This document shows, piece by piece, positions 44,194-53,300 of a DNA stretch of 64,000 bases. Made by a program: the position numbers and the translations under genes. The DNA is from Clostridia bacterium (GTDB lineage Bacteria > Bacillota > Clostridia > UBA1381): the NCBI GenBank assembly GCA_017621875.1, contig JAGASE010000017.1, positions 1 to 64,000 of the forward strand, given 5' to 3'. Below the pieces are notes generated by a model. The model was not told the DNA's origin, made no database searches, and was given only the letters and a program-made list of their open reading frames with translations. Every line of letters begins with the position of its first letter. Position 1 is the first letter of the stretch.

Positions 44194-45177
44194 TTACATG
44201 TTTTTTTCGTTTTGCATCGTAATTTTCTGCTCCTTTATGAACGGATAGGAAATAAGCACATTAGCGTCAAGATTTTCTTTGTGCATATCAACTGCCGTTA
44301 TTGCTTGATTTTCATAGGTTGTGTAGTAGTAGATGCCCTTATCCGTGTTGCAGCAGGAGGAATATACGGTAATTTCGTATTTTTCGCCGACCTTGACACA
44401 GCCTTTGGTGTGTGCAACGGTGGAGAGAATATGGAAAAACTGACCTACACTTGCTTTTTCCGTGCTTTCTGCCGCAGCGTTCAGCTTAGTAAATGCCGCT
44501 CTTACGAAGCGTGATGAAGAAGACAAATCTCCGGGAAGACCAAGCCCGCCCATGCCGCGTGAATACAGAGTTAATGGGATTTTATCAGAAAAGGTGTTTT
44601 CGGGATTTTCAGAAGACAAGCTGATATAGTTATTCAGATTAAACAGCTGTATATCAAAGGTGGGGTTGTTTGTGAGAACTCCCACAGGATTATCATAAAT
44701 CTTAACTCCGTCACCTACCGCCTCAACGGTTATGGCGGAGTTTTTGTCTGCAATAATCCAGTGCAGAGGCGTGAGTGGAAATTTTTTGTTAAAATTAATG
44801 TCAACAAGGTTGACGTTGTTAAGCAATGATTTTGCCTCTGAAACGGTGGAACACTGTCCCAAAATCCATGGTATAAATTCAAACGGCGTAATATTTTGCA
44901 TAGCCCCATCGAACGGCATATAAGCCGCATTTCCGGGAAAGTTCAGCCCTGCGGCAGACAGCCCTTTTTCGTTGGAGGCGTCATAATAAAGCGGATAATT
45001 GTCTTCGATAATTGCAGTGCCTATTATTGCGTAATGGCTTGTCATTTCCGAAAAACACCGAAATTTAAGCGGAAAATTCCGCGGTGTTACGGTAACGGTC
45101 TCGTTATACGAATATTCAAGGTCAAGGTTACGTCCGAAATAGTGATTTGCTCCCTTGTAAGTTATTGCTGTACACAT
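44194..45177 (-). CDS. bsh: Choloylglycine hydrolase (bile salt hydrolase)
   Basis: 327 aa N-terminal-nucleophile hydrolase, opening MCTAITYKG with Cys2 as nucleophile after Met removal. Arg16 and Asp19 in FGRNLDLEYSYN, Asn in AGLNFPG, Asn in GVLTNNPTF and Arg in SSSRFVRAAF match the active-site residues of the Clostridium perfringens enzyme. It removes glycine or taurine from bile salts; penicillin V acylase activity is the alternative in the family. No signal peptide. RBS CGGAGGAT. Supports a gut habitat. Confidence 0.93.
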   Translation of the reverse strand: MCTAITYKGANHYFGRNLDLEYSYNETVTVTPRNFPLKFRCFSEMTSHYAIIGTAIIEDNYPLYYDASNEKGLSAAGLNFPGNAAYMPFDGAMQNITPFEFIPWILGQCSTVSEAKSLLNNVNLVDINFNKKFPLTPLHWIIADKNSAITVEAVGDGVKIYDNPVGVLTNNPTFDIQLFNLNNYISLSSENPENTFSDKIPLTLYSRGMGGLGLPGDLSSSSRFVRAAFTKLNAAAESTEKASVGQFFHILSTVAHTKGCVKVGEKYEITVYSSCCNTDKGIYYYTTYENQAITAVDMHKENLDANVLISYPFIKEQKITMQNEKNM

Positions 45178-45244
45178 ATAAAAAATCCTCCGTGATGAGT
45201 TTAAAATAGTATCTGCAAAGTGCGGAAAATAATACCTAATTTGA

Positions 45245-45273
45245 TTGACACAGGTGCGGCTGTGTGGTAAAAT
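45245..45273 (+). promoter_or_regulatory. Promoter for the mutarotase-ECF-comF genes
   Basis: TTGACA at 45245-45250, TAAAAT at 45268-45273, 17-bp spacer, about 30 bp before the start codon. Confidence 0.65.
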
Positions 45274-45304
45274 ATACAAAATACGTTTTTTGGGAGGAGA
45301 TTAG

Positions 45305-46162
45305 ATGTCTAAGGAAATTGTGATTGAAAACGAACGCATTAGAGCTGTCATTTCGTCAATGGGTGCGGAGCTTTTAAGTGTTCAAATAGACGGGCAGGAG
45401 AGTATGTGGGACGGAAATCCTGATGTATGGTCGGGACACGCTCCGGTTCTTTTTCCTATTTGCGGCGGACTTAAGGACGATAAATTTGTATTCGGCGGCA
45501 AGGAATATACTCTTGAAAAGCATGGCTTTGCACGCGGCAGTGAATTTGCGGTTGAGAGGGCTGAAAAAGACAGTGCAACATTTTTGCTTTGCTCAAATGA
45601 GCAAACGCTTAAATCCTATCCCTTCCGATTTGAGCTTAGGATTACATATACTCTTGAGGAAAATAAAATCAAGGTTGAGTATGCAGTAACAAATAAAAAT
45701 GAAGGCGAAATGTATTATTCAATTGGAGCTCATGAGGCGTATGCCTGCCGCGGCGGAATAGAGAGCTACAGCATTGTGTTTGAAAAAACGGAAAACCTCA
45801 ACGCCTCGGACGTAAACGGAAATCTTCTGGAATACACTGCATACAGTGTTGCGGAAAATACAAGCATACTTCCTTTAAAAAATGAATATTTTGCTATAGA
45901 TGCTCTTGTTTTTCTTGATTTGAAGTCAAGAAAGGCTTCTTTGGTTAATAACGAAACAGGAAAAAGTATCGAGGTAAGCTTTGACGGTGCGGATTATCTG
46001 CTTTTGTGGACAAAGCCGGGTGCTGAATATATGTGTATTGAGCCATGGTGCGGCATACCTGATTTTGTTGACAGTGATTATGATATTACCAAAAAGCCGG
46101 GAATTATCAGGCTTGACGCAGGAAAAACAGATATAAAAACGCATGTTATAACCTTTGGTTAA
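45305..46162 (+). CDS. Aldose 1-epimerase (mutarotase)-like protein
   Basis: 285 aa, galactose-mutarotase-like beta fold. GHAPVLFPICG, the KHGFARGSEF His, and IGAHEAY (second His) match the LacX/YeaD-type group; the late acidic residue may be in EPWCG. It may interconvert sugar anomers, but the substrate is unknown. GGGAGGAG before the ATG. Confidence 0.85.
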   Translation: MSKEIVIENERIRAVISSMGAELLSVQIDGQESMWDGNPDVWSGHAPVLFPICGGLKDDKFVFGGKEYTLEKHGFARGSEFAVERAEKDSATFLLCSNEQTLKSYPFRFELRITYTLEENKIKVEYAVTNKNEGEMYYSIGAHEAYACRGGIESYSIVFEKTENLNASDVNGNLLEYTAYSVAENTSILPLKNEYFAIDALVFLDLKSRKASLVNNETGKSIEVSFDGADYLLLWTKPGAEYMCIEPWCGIPDFVDSDYDITKKPGIIRLDAGKTDIKTHVITFG

Positions 46163-46184
46163 CTTTGAATTGGGAGGCTGTTAT

Positions 46185-46721
46185 ATGAACAATAAGAGAA
46201 TTAATTTCATTGTTAAGGTAGGGGTATTTGCTGCGATAGCGTTTGTACTTCAGGTAATAGGAAGCATTATGTCTATAAAGGTTGCAGGATTTTTGGAGGT
46301 AGAAATCTCGGATTTGCCTGCTATGATTATTGCGTTTGCACTTGGCCCTGTGGCAGGTGTAGCGGTCGAGTTTATAAAAAATCTTTTGCACTGTACCATG
46401 ACGTCAACGGGATTTGTAGGAGAGCTTGCTAATTTTGTTATGAACGGCTGCTTTGTATTTGTGTGCGGAGCTGTTTATAAAAGAAAAAAAACAAGAGCAA
46501 ATGCAGTTCTTGCTCTTACTATGGCAACAATCGTGCTTGTTATTGTGGGAATGCTTGCAAATATGTATATTATGCTGCCGCTTTACATGCCGGACGCGGA
46601 TTTTGCAACAAAGTTTAAATTGGTGATGTATACGATTGCTCCTTTTAATCTTGTAAGAGGTACAGTTTTGTCGGTAATTACAATGCTCATTTATAAGAAG
46701 ATATCGGGTCTGGTAAAATAA
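46185..46721 (+). CDS. ribU: ECF transporter S component, riboflavin type (RibU-like)
   Basis: 178 aa with five to six membrane segments. FLEVEISDLPAMIIAFALGP, VEFIKNLLH and GELANFVMNG match the RibU pattern. It would bind riboflavin outside and use the shared EcfAAT energising module, not in this window. No FMN riboswitch is visible before it; it is read from the upstream promoter. The stop overlaps comF (TAATG). Confidence 0.82.
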   Translation: MNNKRINFIVKVGVFAAIAFVLQVIGSIMSIKVAGFLEVEISDLPAMIIAFALGPVAGVAVEFIKNLLHCTMTSTGFVGELANFVMNGCFVFVCGAVYKRKKTRANAVLALTMATIVLVIVGMLANMYIMLPLYMPDADFATKFKLVMYTIAPFNLVRGTVLSVITMLIYKKISGLVK

Positions 46722-47389
46722 TGTTCTTTGAACGCAGGTGCTTTTGTGTACTTTGCGGTAAGTACAAAAGTACCGAAAAGCTACAGCTGTCTCATAAGGG
46801 AATAGCCGTATGCAAAAGCTGTTACGACAATATCGGTACTACAAAGGATAAAAGCTTTGACGGAAAGGGAAATATTAAAATCGTTCTATCGCCATATGTT
46901 TACGGCGGAGCAATCCGCGAAGCGGTGAAGGTATATAAATTTTCGGGTCAGTGGCTTTATGGTGAGCTTTTCGGAAGAATGATATGCGATGAGCTTAAGG
47001 AGCATACCTGGCTTTTGGAATATGACTGTATAATTCCCGTACCCTTGCATGAATCTCGGTTTAAGGAAAGAGGATATAATCAATCAGAAATTCTTGCACG
47101 GGTAATGTCAGAGCATACCGGGATTCCTATGCTGTCCGACGTGCTTTTTCGTATTCGTGAAACCAAGCGACAAAGCACGCTAAAGGGCTTGGAGCGTATT
47201 GAAAATGTGCGGAATGCGTTTTGGGCACACCCCGAAGCTGTGAGGAATAAAAGGATAATTCTGGTAGATGACATATACACAATGGGTGAAACCGCAGGTT
47301 CGTGTGCACAGGCACTGAAAGCAGCCGGAGCGGCAGATATTGCGGTAATAACGTTGTGCATTACTGTTGATAATAAATATTACAAATAA
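46721..47389 (+). CDS. comF: ComF family phosphoribosyltransferase-like protein
   Basis: 222 aa. N-terminal zinc-ribbon cysteines CVLCGKY and VCKSCYDNI, and a C-terminal phosphoribosyltransferase signature RIILVDDIYTMGET. GYNQSEIL and KRQSTLKGLERI fit ComF. In competent bacteria it helps DNA uptake; in Clostridia the role is less clear. Shares one base with the ECF gene end. Confidence 0.93.
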   Translation: MFFERRCFCVLCGKYKSTEKLQLSHKGIAVCKSCYDNIGTTKDKSFDGKGNIKIVLSPYVYGGAIREAVKVYKFSGQWLYGELFGRMICDELKEHTWLLEYDCIIPVPLHESRFKERGYNQSEILARVMSEHTGIPMLSDVLFRIRETKRQSTLKGLERIENVRNAFWAHPEAVRNKRIILVDDIYTMGETAGSCAQALKAAGAADIAVITLCITVDNKYYK

Positions 47390-47418
47390 AAATGAGAGTC
47401 GGCTGACTCTCGTTTTTA
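47387..47418. terminator. Bidirectional terminator comF / GH127
   Basis: AAAAATGAGAGTC, loop GGCT, GACTCTCGTTTTT, between convergent genes. Confidence 0.85.
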
Positions 47419-47426
47419 TTTACGTT

Positions 47427-49232
47427 TTATTTTCTTACATCAAGCCACACAAGCATATCGCTTTCACCGCGGTTTGCGAAGAGATAGTACGGAATAAGCT
47501 TGATGCGTACCTTCTCGTATGACGCCGCAAACGGTGCATAAAGGCTTTCGGGAGCGTTATATATGTAGCCGTCGGTTATTATTGCGGTGGTGTCAAGCTC
47601 GTCTGTATGCTCAAGGCTGGCATTCAGTATTTCGGCAAAGGAAAGCCTGTGCAGGTTCACATTGTTGTCAACACCTTCAACGCAGTAAACAATCGGACCG
47701 TACATGAGTGCTGCTTTTCCCGAAAGTCCGTTCACTTCTGCGTTTGCACCGTAAAGAACAGGCTCAAGCTTAAATTCAATTTCCACGTTTTCGGGATTTT
47801 CTATGTATGCATAGCCGTTTTCTGCCTTGTAAGGCACGCTTATGCTAAATTCGCGGCACCAGTACGGGATTCGCACAGCGGCGGTCTTGATTCCGTTAAA
47901 TTTCAGTGATATTTTGCCGCAGTGCGGAAAATCGGTTGTCTGCACAATAGCGGCGTTTCCGTCCTTTAATGTGCTTTGCATAAATTGGTGAACATAATAT
48001 ACTCCGTCTTTTTTTGTGTAAATATACTGCTCCATTGAGGAGAATACGCGGTTAATGTTCGGCGGACAGCAGGAACAGTCAAAGACCTCCTTACGCTGCG
48101 TAATCGGAAGACGGTCCTTTTTTACGAGGGAGGTGTTGCGGTAATGGTTTCTCAGGTTAATCTCCAAAGGATTTTCATAGAAAAACGCCTTTCCGTCGTA
48201 GGACGTTCCCGAAAGCATTCCGTTATACATAACACGCTCCATTGTGTCGGCATAGACTGAATTTATCTCATTTTCAAGCATTTTCTGACAGAAGAAGATG
48301 AGAGCGATTGCCGCACAGGTTTCGGTGTATGCGTTCTCGGAGGGCAAATCGTAAGCCACGGTAAAGTTTTCGCCTATGTAGCTTGAGCCAACGCCGCCGG
48401 TTATGTACATTTTTCTGTTCACGATATCGTCGAAAAGACGCTTGCAGGCAGATAAAAGCTCTGTGTCATTTGCCTGATTGGCAAGGTCCGCCATTGCGGT
48501 GTAAAAATAAAGAGCACGCACTGAATGTCCCTCGGCTAAAGAAAGCTCGCGGGCAGGGAGGTTGTGCTGGTCATATGCCTCATTTGCGAAAGGATAAACC
48601 TCCTCCTTTTGCTGTCCGCGGCTGTTTACAAAGAATTTGCACAAATCAAGATATTTTTCCTTCTTTGTGCAGCGGTACAGCCGAAGAAGTGCAAGCTCAA
48701 TTTCTTCATGTCCCGGAGTTACAAATTTCGCTGTTTTTTCTGTAACAAATGCTCTTTCGATATAGTCTGCGTATTTTTCCATAAGCTTCAAAAATCTGTC
48801 ACGACCTGTTGCCTCGTAGTATGCAACTGCTGCCTCAATCAAGTGTCCCGCACAATACAGCTCATGATTGAGCCTTGATTTAAAACGGCTTTCCGGCTCT
48901 CCGACAGTGAAATAAATGTTATAGTAGCCGTCCTCCCATTGGTTTTCCTCAATGGCGTCGATAACGTCTTCGACTTTTGCCATAAGGTCAGGATTTTCGT
49001 GCTTGGCAAGAATGTATGCCGCACCCTCAACCCATTTCGCAACGTCGCTGTCCCAGAAAATACTTGGTGCGGGAATGCCGGAGTCCTGTTTCCATGTACA
49101 GTGCATTGCTTCAAAGCGTCCTGTATCACTGAAACGGTCGTATACCGCGTTGATTGTAATATTGCGGTTTCTTTCCTCCAGTTTTTTCCAAAATCCGCCG
49201 GTGATGTTTACATCAGTAAATTTAAAATTCAT
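47427..49232 (-). CDS. GH127 beta-L-arabinofuranosidase-like glycoside hydrolase
   Basis: 601 aa, (alpha/alpha)6 barrel followed by beta domains. The zinc and catalytic set of HypBA1 is recognisable: ENAYTETC (Glu and Cys) and FDCSCCPPN (Cys pair with the nucleophile). No signal peptide, so it acts on imported oligosaccharides in the cytoplasm. The nominal substrate is beta-L-arabinofuranose from pectin side chains or plant glycoproteins. RBS TTTGGAGGA. Divergent from an AraC-type regulator through overlapping promoters. Confidence 0.93.
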   Translation of the reverse strand: MNFKFTDVNITGGFWKKLEERNRNITINAVYDRFSDTGRFEAMHCTWKQDSGIPAPSIFWDSDVAKWVEGAAYILAKHENPDLMAKVEDVIDAIEENQWEDGYYNIYFTVGEPESRFKSRLNHELYCAGHLIEAAVAYYEATGRDRFLKLMEKYADYIERAFVTEKTAKFVTPGHEEIELALLRLYRCTKKEKYLDLCKFFVNSRGQQKEEVYPFANEAYDQHNLPARELSLAEGHSVRALYFYTAMADLANQANDTELLSACKRLFDDIVNRKMYITGGVGSSYIGENFTVAYDLPSENAYTETCAAIALIFFCQKMLENEINSVYADTMERVMYNGMLSGTSYDGKAFFYENPLEINLRNHYRNTSLVKKDRLPITQRKEVFDCSCCPPNINRVFSSMEQYIYTKKDGVYYVHQFMQSTLKDGNAAIVQTTDFPHCGKISLKFNGIKTAAVRIPYWCREFSISVPYKAENGYAYIENPENVEIEFKLEPVLYGANAEVNGLSGKAALMYGPIVYCVEGVDNNVNLHRLSFAEILNASLEHTDELDTTAIITDGYIYNAPESLYAPFAASYEKVRIKLIPYYLFANRGESDMLVWLDVRK

Positions 49233-49251
49233 AATTTTTCCTCCAAAGCTA

Positions 49252-49299
49252 TTGACTTGATTTTGAGAACATTATATAATGTCACGTATAAGAAATCAA
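49252..49299. promoter_or_regulatory. Face-to-face promoters GH127 / AraC sharing a palindromic -10
   Basis: Plus: TTGACT (49252-49257), TATAAT (49275-49280), 17-bp spacer. Minus: TTGATT (complement of 49294-49299), TATAAT (complement of 49271-49276), 17-bp spacer. Both -10s lie in the perfect palindrome CATTATATAATG, so the two polymerases cannot bind at once. Confidence 0.75.
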
Positions 49300-49334
49300 T
49301 AATCAAAACAAGATTTAAAGTGAGAAAATCAGAC

Positions 49335-50102
49335 ATGATACAGATTAATGAAACAAAAATTGAATTTAACTATATGGGGCTTTTTACCACTTCGGAGACC
49401 TGGATACATCCAAAGGCTTGTGAGAAAACCTGCGAAATTATTTATGTTACGAAAGGGACTGTATTCCTTGAAGAGGAGGGAGAAAAATACGAGCTTAGGG
49501 AGGGTGAGCTTATATTTCTTGCACCGGGAAAGGTGCATGAAGGCTTTTGTGAAAGTCATGGAAGAACTTCGTTTTACTGGGTGCATTTTAATATTGAAGG
49601 ATATTCTCCAAATACCTTTACATTAAATAATTTTACATATGTGTCGCTGTTTAAGGAGCTTCTGCATTACAGCAGTACGCCTGTTTGTCCCAAGCACTCA
49701 AAGGATTGCGTGCTTGCTCATTTATTGAGCGAAATTTCATCTGCACGCGAAAAGGCGGATGCGTCCACGCTTGCTGCAAATGCTGTTGAATGGGCAAGAA
49801 TAAATGCGTCCTGCGGACTCAGTGTGGCGAGAGTTGCGGAGCATTTCGGCTACAACAGCGAGCATATTTCGAGGCTCGTAAAAAAACAGTACGGGTTAAG
49901 CCTTAAATCCATTATCGATGACTTTCTGATAAAAAAGGCACAGAGCTATCTGTGCAATACAACCTATTCTATAAAGGAAATAAGTAATATGCTGGGGTTT
50001 TCATCACCAAATGCATTTATACATTTTTATAAATACCACGAAAAAAAGTCTCCTACAGATTATCGTAATTCTTTTACCAATATTCATATGAATAAATCTT
50101 AA
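49335..50102 (+). CDS. AraC family transcriptional regulator
   Basis: 255 aa. N-terminal cupin domain (about 20-90: CEIIYVTKGTVFLEEEG, ELIFLAPGKVHEG) and two C-terminal helix-turn-helix motifs (LSVARVAEHFGYNSEHISRL and SIKEISNMLGFSSPNAFIHF). Probably senses a sugar and activates GH127 and the long operon downstream. The ATG at 49335 is chosen; a GTG at 49320 is possible, and no strong RBS distinguishes them. Longer upstream frames run through the promoter and GH127. Confidence 0.9.
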   Translation: MIQINETKIEFNYMGLFTTSETWIHPKACEKTCEIIYVTKGTVFLEEEGEKYELREGELIFLAPGKVHEGFCESHGRTSFYWVHFNIEGYSPNTFTLNNFTYVSLFKELLHYSSTPVCPKHSKDCVLAHLLSEISSAREKADASTLAANAVEWARINASCGLSVARVAEHFGYNSEHISRLVKKQYGLSLKSIIDDFLIKKAQSYLCNTTYSIKEISNMLGFSSPNAFIHFYKYHEKKSPTDYRNSFTNIHMNKS

Positions 50103-50103
50103 T

Positions 50104-50134
50104 AAAGGTCTGGCGTTGGTGCACAGACCTTTTT
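50104..50134 (+). terminator. Terminator after the AraC-type gene
   Basis: AAAGGTCTG and CAGACCTTT with an 11-base loop, then Ts. Confidence 0.85.
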
Positions 50135-50250
50135 GTATACATGAAATTGTGCAGATTTTCTTTAAAATTGTAAAATACGGCATAGATAACGGTAATTTTG
50201 TGCACAATTCACTAAATCCGATTGACGATAAATATATAATATGATAAATT

Positions 50251-50278
50251 TTGTATATAATCAATAATCCTGTATAAT
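50251..50278 (+). promoter_or_regulatory. Candidate promoter of the SLH/glycan operon
   Basis: TTGTAT (50251-50256) and TATAAT (50273-50278), 16-bp spacer, about 50 bp before the first gene. A second weaker pair TTGACG (50222) and TAAATT (50245) is also seen. Confidence 0.5.
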
Positions 50279-50329
50279 GCCCGTATCGGACGGGTGAGAA
50301 GGATTTACGAAGAAAAAACGGAGGTAAAT

Positions 50330-53300
50330 ATGGTGAAAAGGATTTTGAGTACTGTTCTGGCTTTGGTTACGGCTTTATCCTGTATGCCGGCGTATGCGTA
50401 TGAATACCGGGCACCGCTTGGTGAGGGAGAGAGTATAGAGGACAAGAATGCGAAGTATTTGCTTGACGAGCAATCTGCTACATCGGCTATTACATCAACG
50501 CATAATCTGATTGCACCGTCGGGCTGGGATATTGACAGACGAGGCGGGTCATTTGCAAATATAAGAACCGCACATTTTGTGGTAAAGGACACAAGCGACA
50601 AATATCCGGTAAGTGGTAGCTTCAATTTTGATAAGCAGACAACAGGCAAATTTACTTTTGAAGCATATTTTAACTTCAATAATCTTGAGGACGGATTTTT
50701 TGTTGAGTTTTCAGAGAAAAATGGCGATGCTCCCGTAAGACTCTTTACCCAAAACGGTTACTGGTGTGCTGATAAAAACGGTGACACTGCATACCTTGTA
50801 AAATGCGAGGAAACTGAAGAGCAAAGAATCCGCATGATAATTGACATGGATAAAAAATCCTTCATGTTTGCGTTAAACGGCAAGGTTATAAGCGAGGATT
50901 TGAAATTTACCTGTGAGGTTGCCTCACTGGATATTCTGAAAATATCGACATCACCGGAAAATGAATGTGATATGATTTGGGGCCCGCTTGCAATACATAA
51001 AAATTATCTTATTGCCGACCGATTTTTAACAAGTCCTGTAGGGACAGTTCCATACAGCTGGAAGGTGGAATCCTTAAATGAAGGCGGCGTAAGCGTTGAA
51101 GATGCAAAGAAAACAGGAGTAGCCGACGTTAATGCACTTCGCATTAACGATACAAGCTCGGCAGATAGAATTACCGTTACAAACAGCTTTGATAAGTGTA
51201 GCGAGAAAACGATTGTTGATTTTATCGTACTCATGCAGGAATATCCGCAGAACGTGACCTTTGCTCTAAAGAGCGGAGAGCAGGACGTTGTAAAGCTAAA
51301 AACCAAGGATAAGGCTCTTTATTCGGGCAATACTTTGCTTAAGGAATATACCAATAAAAACTGGAATAAAATCCGCATTGAAGCAGACCCGGCACTGCAG
51401 ACAGCGGACATAAAGATTAACGGAAAGCTGAAGGCAACCGTTCCTTTTGAAAATAAGGCGGATTTCTTTGACAGCTTTGAGGTTTCAACATCTGTGCAGG
51501 GTAAGTCGGAGTTTTGGATTGACTCTGTGTATGTGTACCCCGAATACGAATACGACGATTATCCACAGCTTGATGAGGCTGACCTTGTCGGAAAGGACGA
51601 CGGATATACTATAGGTATGCACCAGTGTAACCTCTGGTACAACGGTCACGGCAGAGGCTGGGACGTTTTAAGTACATATGACGAGCAGGTGCCGTATCTC
51701 GGTTTTTATGACGAGGGTAAGCCGGAGCTTGCTGACTGGGAGCTGAAATATATGCTGGAGCATGGCATTGATTTCATCATTCCATGTTACTATTCACCGG
51801 GCAACTATAAATCCGGTCCGATGCAGCCGGAAGGCGGTGTGGACAGAGCCTTAATAGACGGCTTTATGAATTCAAAGTACAGCAAATACATGAAGTTTGC
51901 TCTGAACTACTGTTCTACACGCGGTGAAACGATTGACGATTTTATCGAATACGGACTGGATTTCCTTTGCGAATATTTCTATTCCGATGAAAGATACATG
52001 ACGGTAGATAATAAGCCGCTTATCTTCTACTGGGTACCGCAGGATTTAAAAACACAGTTCGGCGGAACAGAAGGTGCAAAGCGTGCAACCGATGCAATGC
52101 GTGAGGCATGCATAGAGCTTGGTTATGACGGTGCATATATAATCGCCGGCTGTAACTTTGCAGAGGACGTACAGCTTAAGAGCTATCAGGATTATGGTTT
52201 TGACTACGGATTTTTGTATTCCGTAAGCGGAACCGGAGGATACAACATATTGAATCAGCAGAGCTTCTTAAACGATTATATGGGCGATAAGGGTAAGCTT
52301 TTGGATACCATCGGAACGATGTCTGTCGGAACAAACTCAAGAGCATGGATAAGCGATGCGACAAATAATCCATGGGTATCAAAGGAAGACTACAAAACTC
52401 AGCTTGAATGGCTCAAAAATGAGTATATGCCGACCTTCTCCGAGGATAGCCTGGCATCTAACATGATAATGATTGATAACTGGAACGAAATTTCCGAGGG
52501 TCACGCAGTAACTCCGTCAAAGCTTTTCGGGTTCAGCTGTCTTGACTCAATACGAGAGGTGTTCTGCGGAAATTCTGAGGAGCATGCAGACGAAATTCCT
52601 AACGAAAAACAGGCGGAGCGTCTCCGCGGAACATATCCAAAGGACAGAAAAACCTTAAGATATATTCGTCCGATAGGAAATGCGGATATTCCTACCAAGG
52701 TAGGACACAGCTGGAACTTTGCTTCGCAAGAGGACGCGGCCGAGTGGCAGATAACCAAGCAGGTTGAAAACTTCCGTCAGGAGGACGGCGTTATAAAGGG
52801 AACTGCGGTTGATGCAGACGGCGGTATGCAGACTAAGGAGCCGCTTAACATCAATATAGACATGGTTACATATGTAAAGGTAAGAGTAAAGTCCTCAGGA
52901 ACGGAAAACGGACACGAGATGAACGGTAACACTGCGGAAATCTTCTTTACTACCGCAGAAAATCCGAACTGGACTCAGAAGCAGTCTTCGCAGACGATGC
53001 TGGTTGATGCGGATTTTGTGGATTTGTACTTCCCGATATACAAAAATCTTTTGTGGAAGGGAACACTCACAGGACTTCGTTTTGACCCGTTTGTAGGCAA
53101 GGGTGAATTTGAGGTTGAGTCGATAGAATTTTTGGAAACAGAGATAAAAAAGGCAACTCTCAGTATAGACGGCGAGGATTTTGCCTTTGTAAAAACACCG
53201 GTTAATGTAAATGGCACGATGTTTGTGGGTGTAGATACGGTATACGATTTCTGGTCAAAGCTGGATTTATTTCTTCAGTATGACCACGGAACGAAGGAAA

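Noticed and set aside
45274-46184. FMN riboswitch before the RibU-like gene
   Set aside because: Neither the conserved AGGAUAUG/AGGGUGAAAUUCCC-type elements nor space for them is present upstream of 45305 or 46185.
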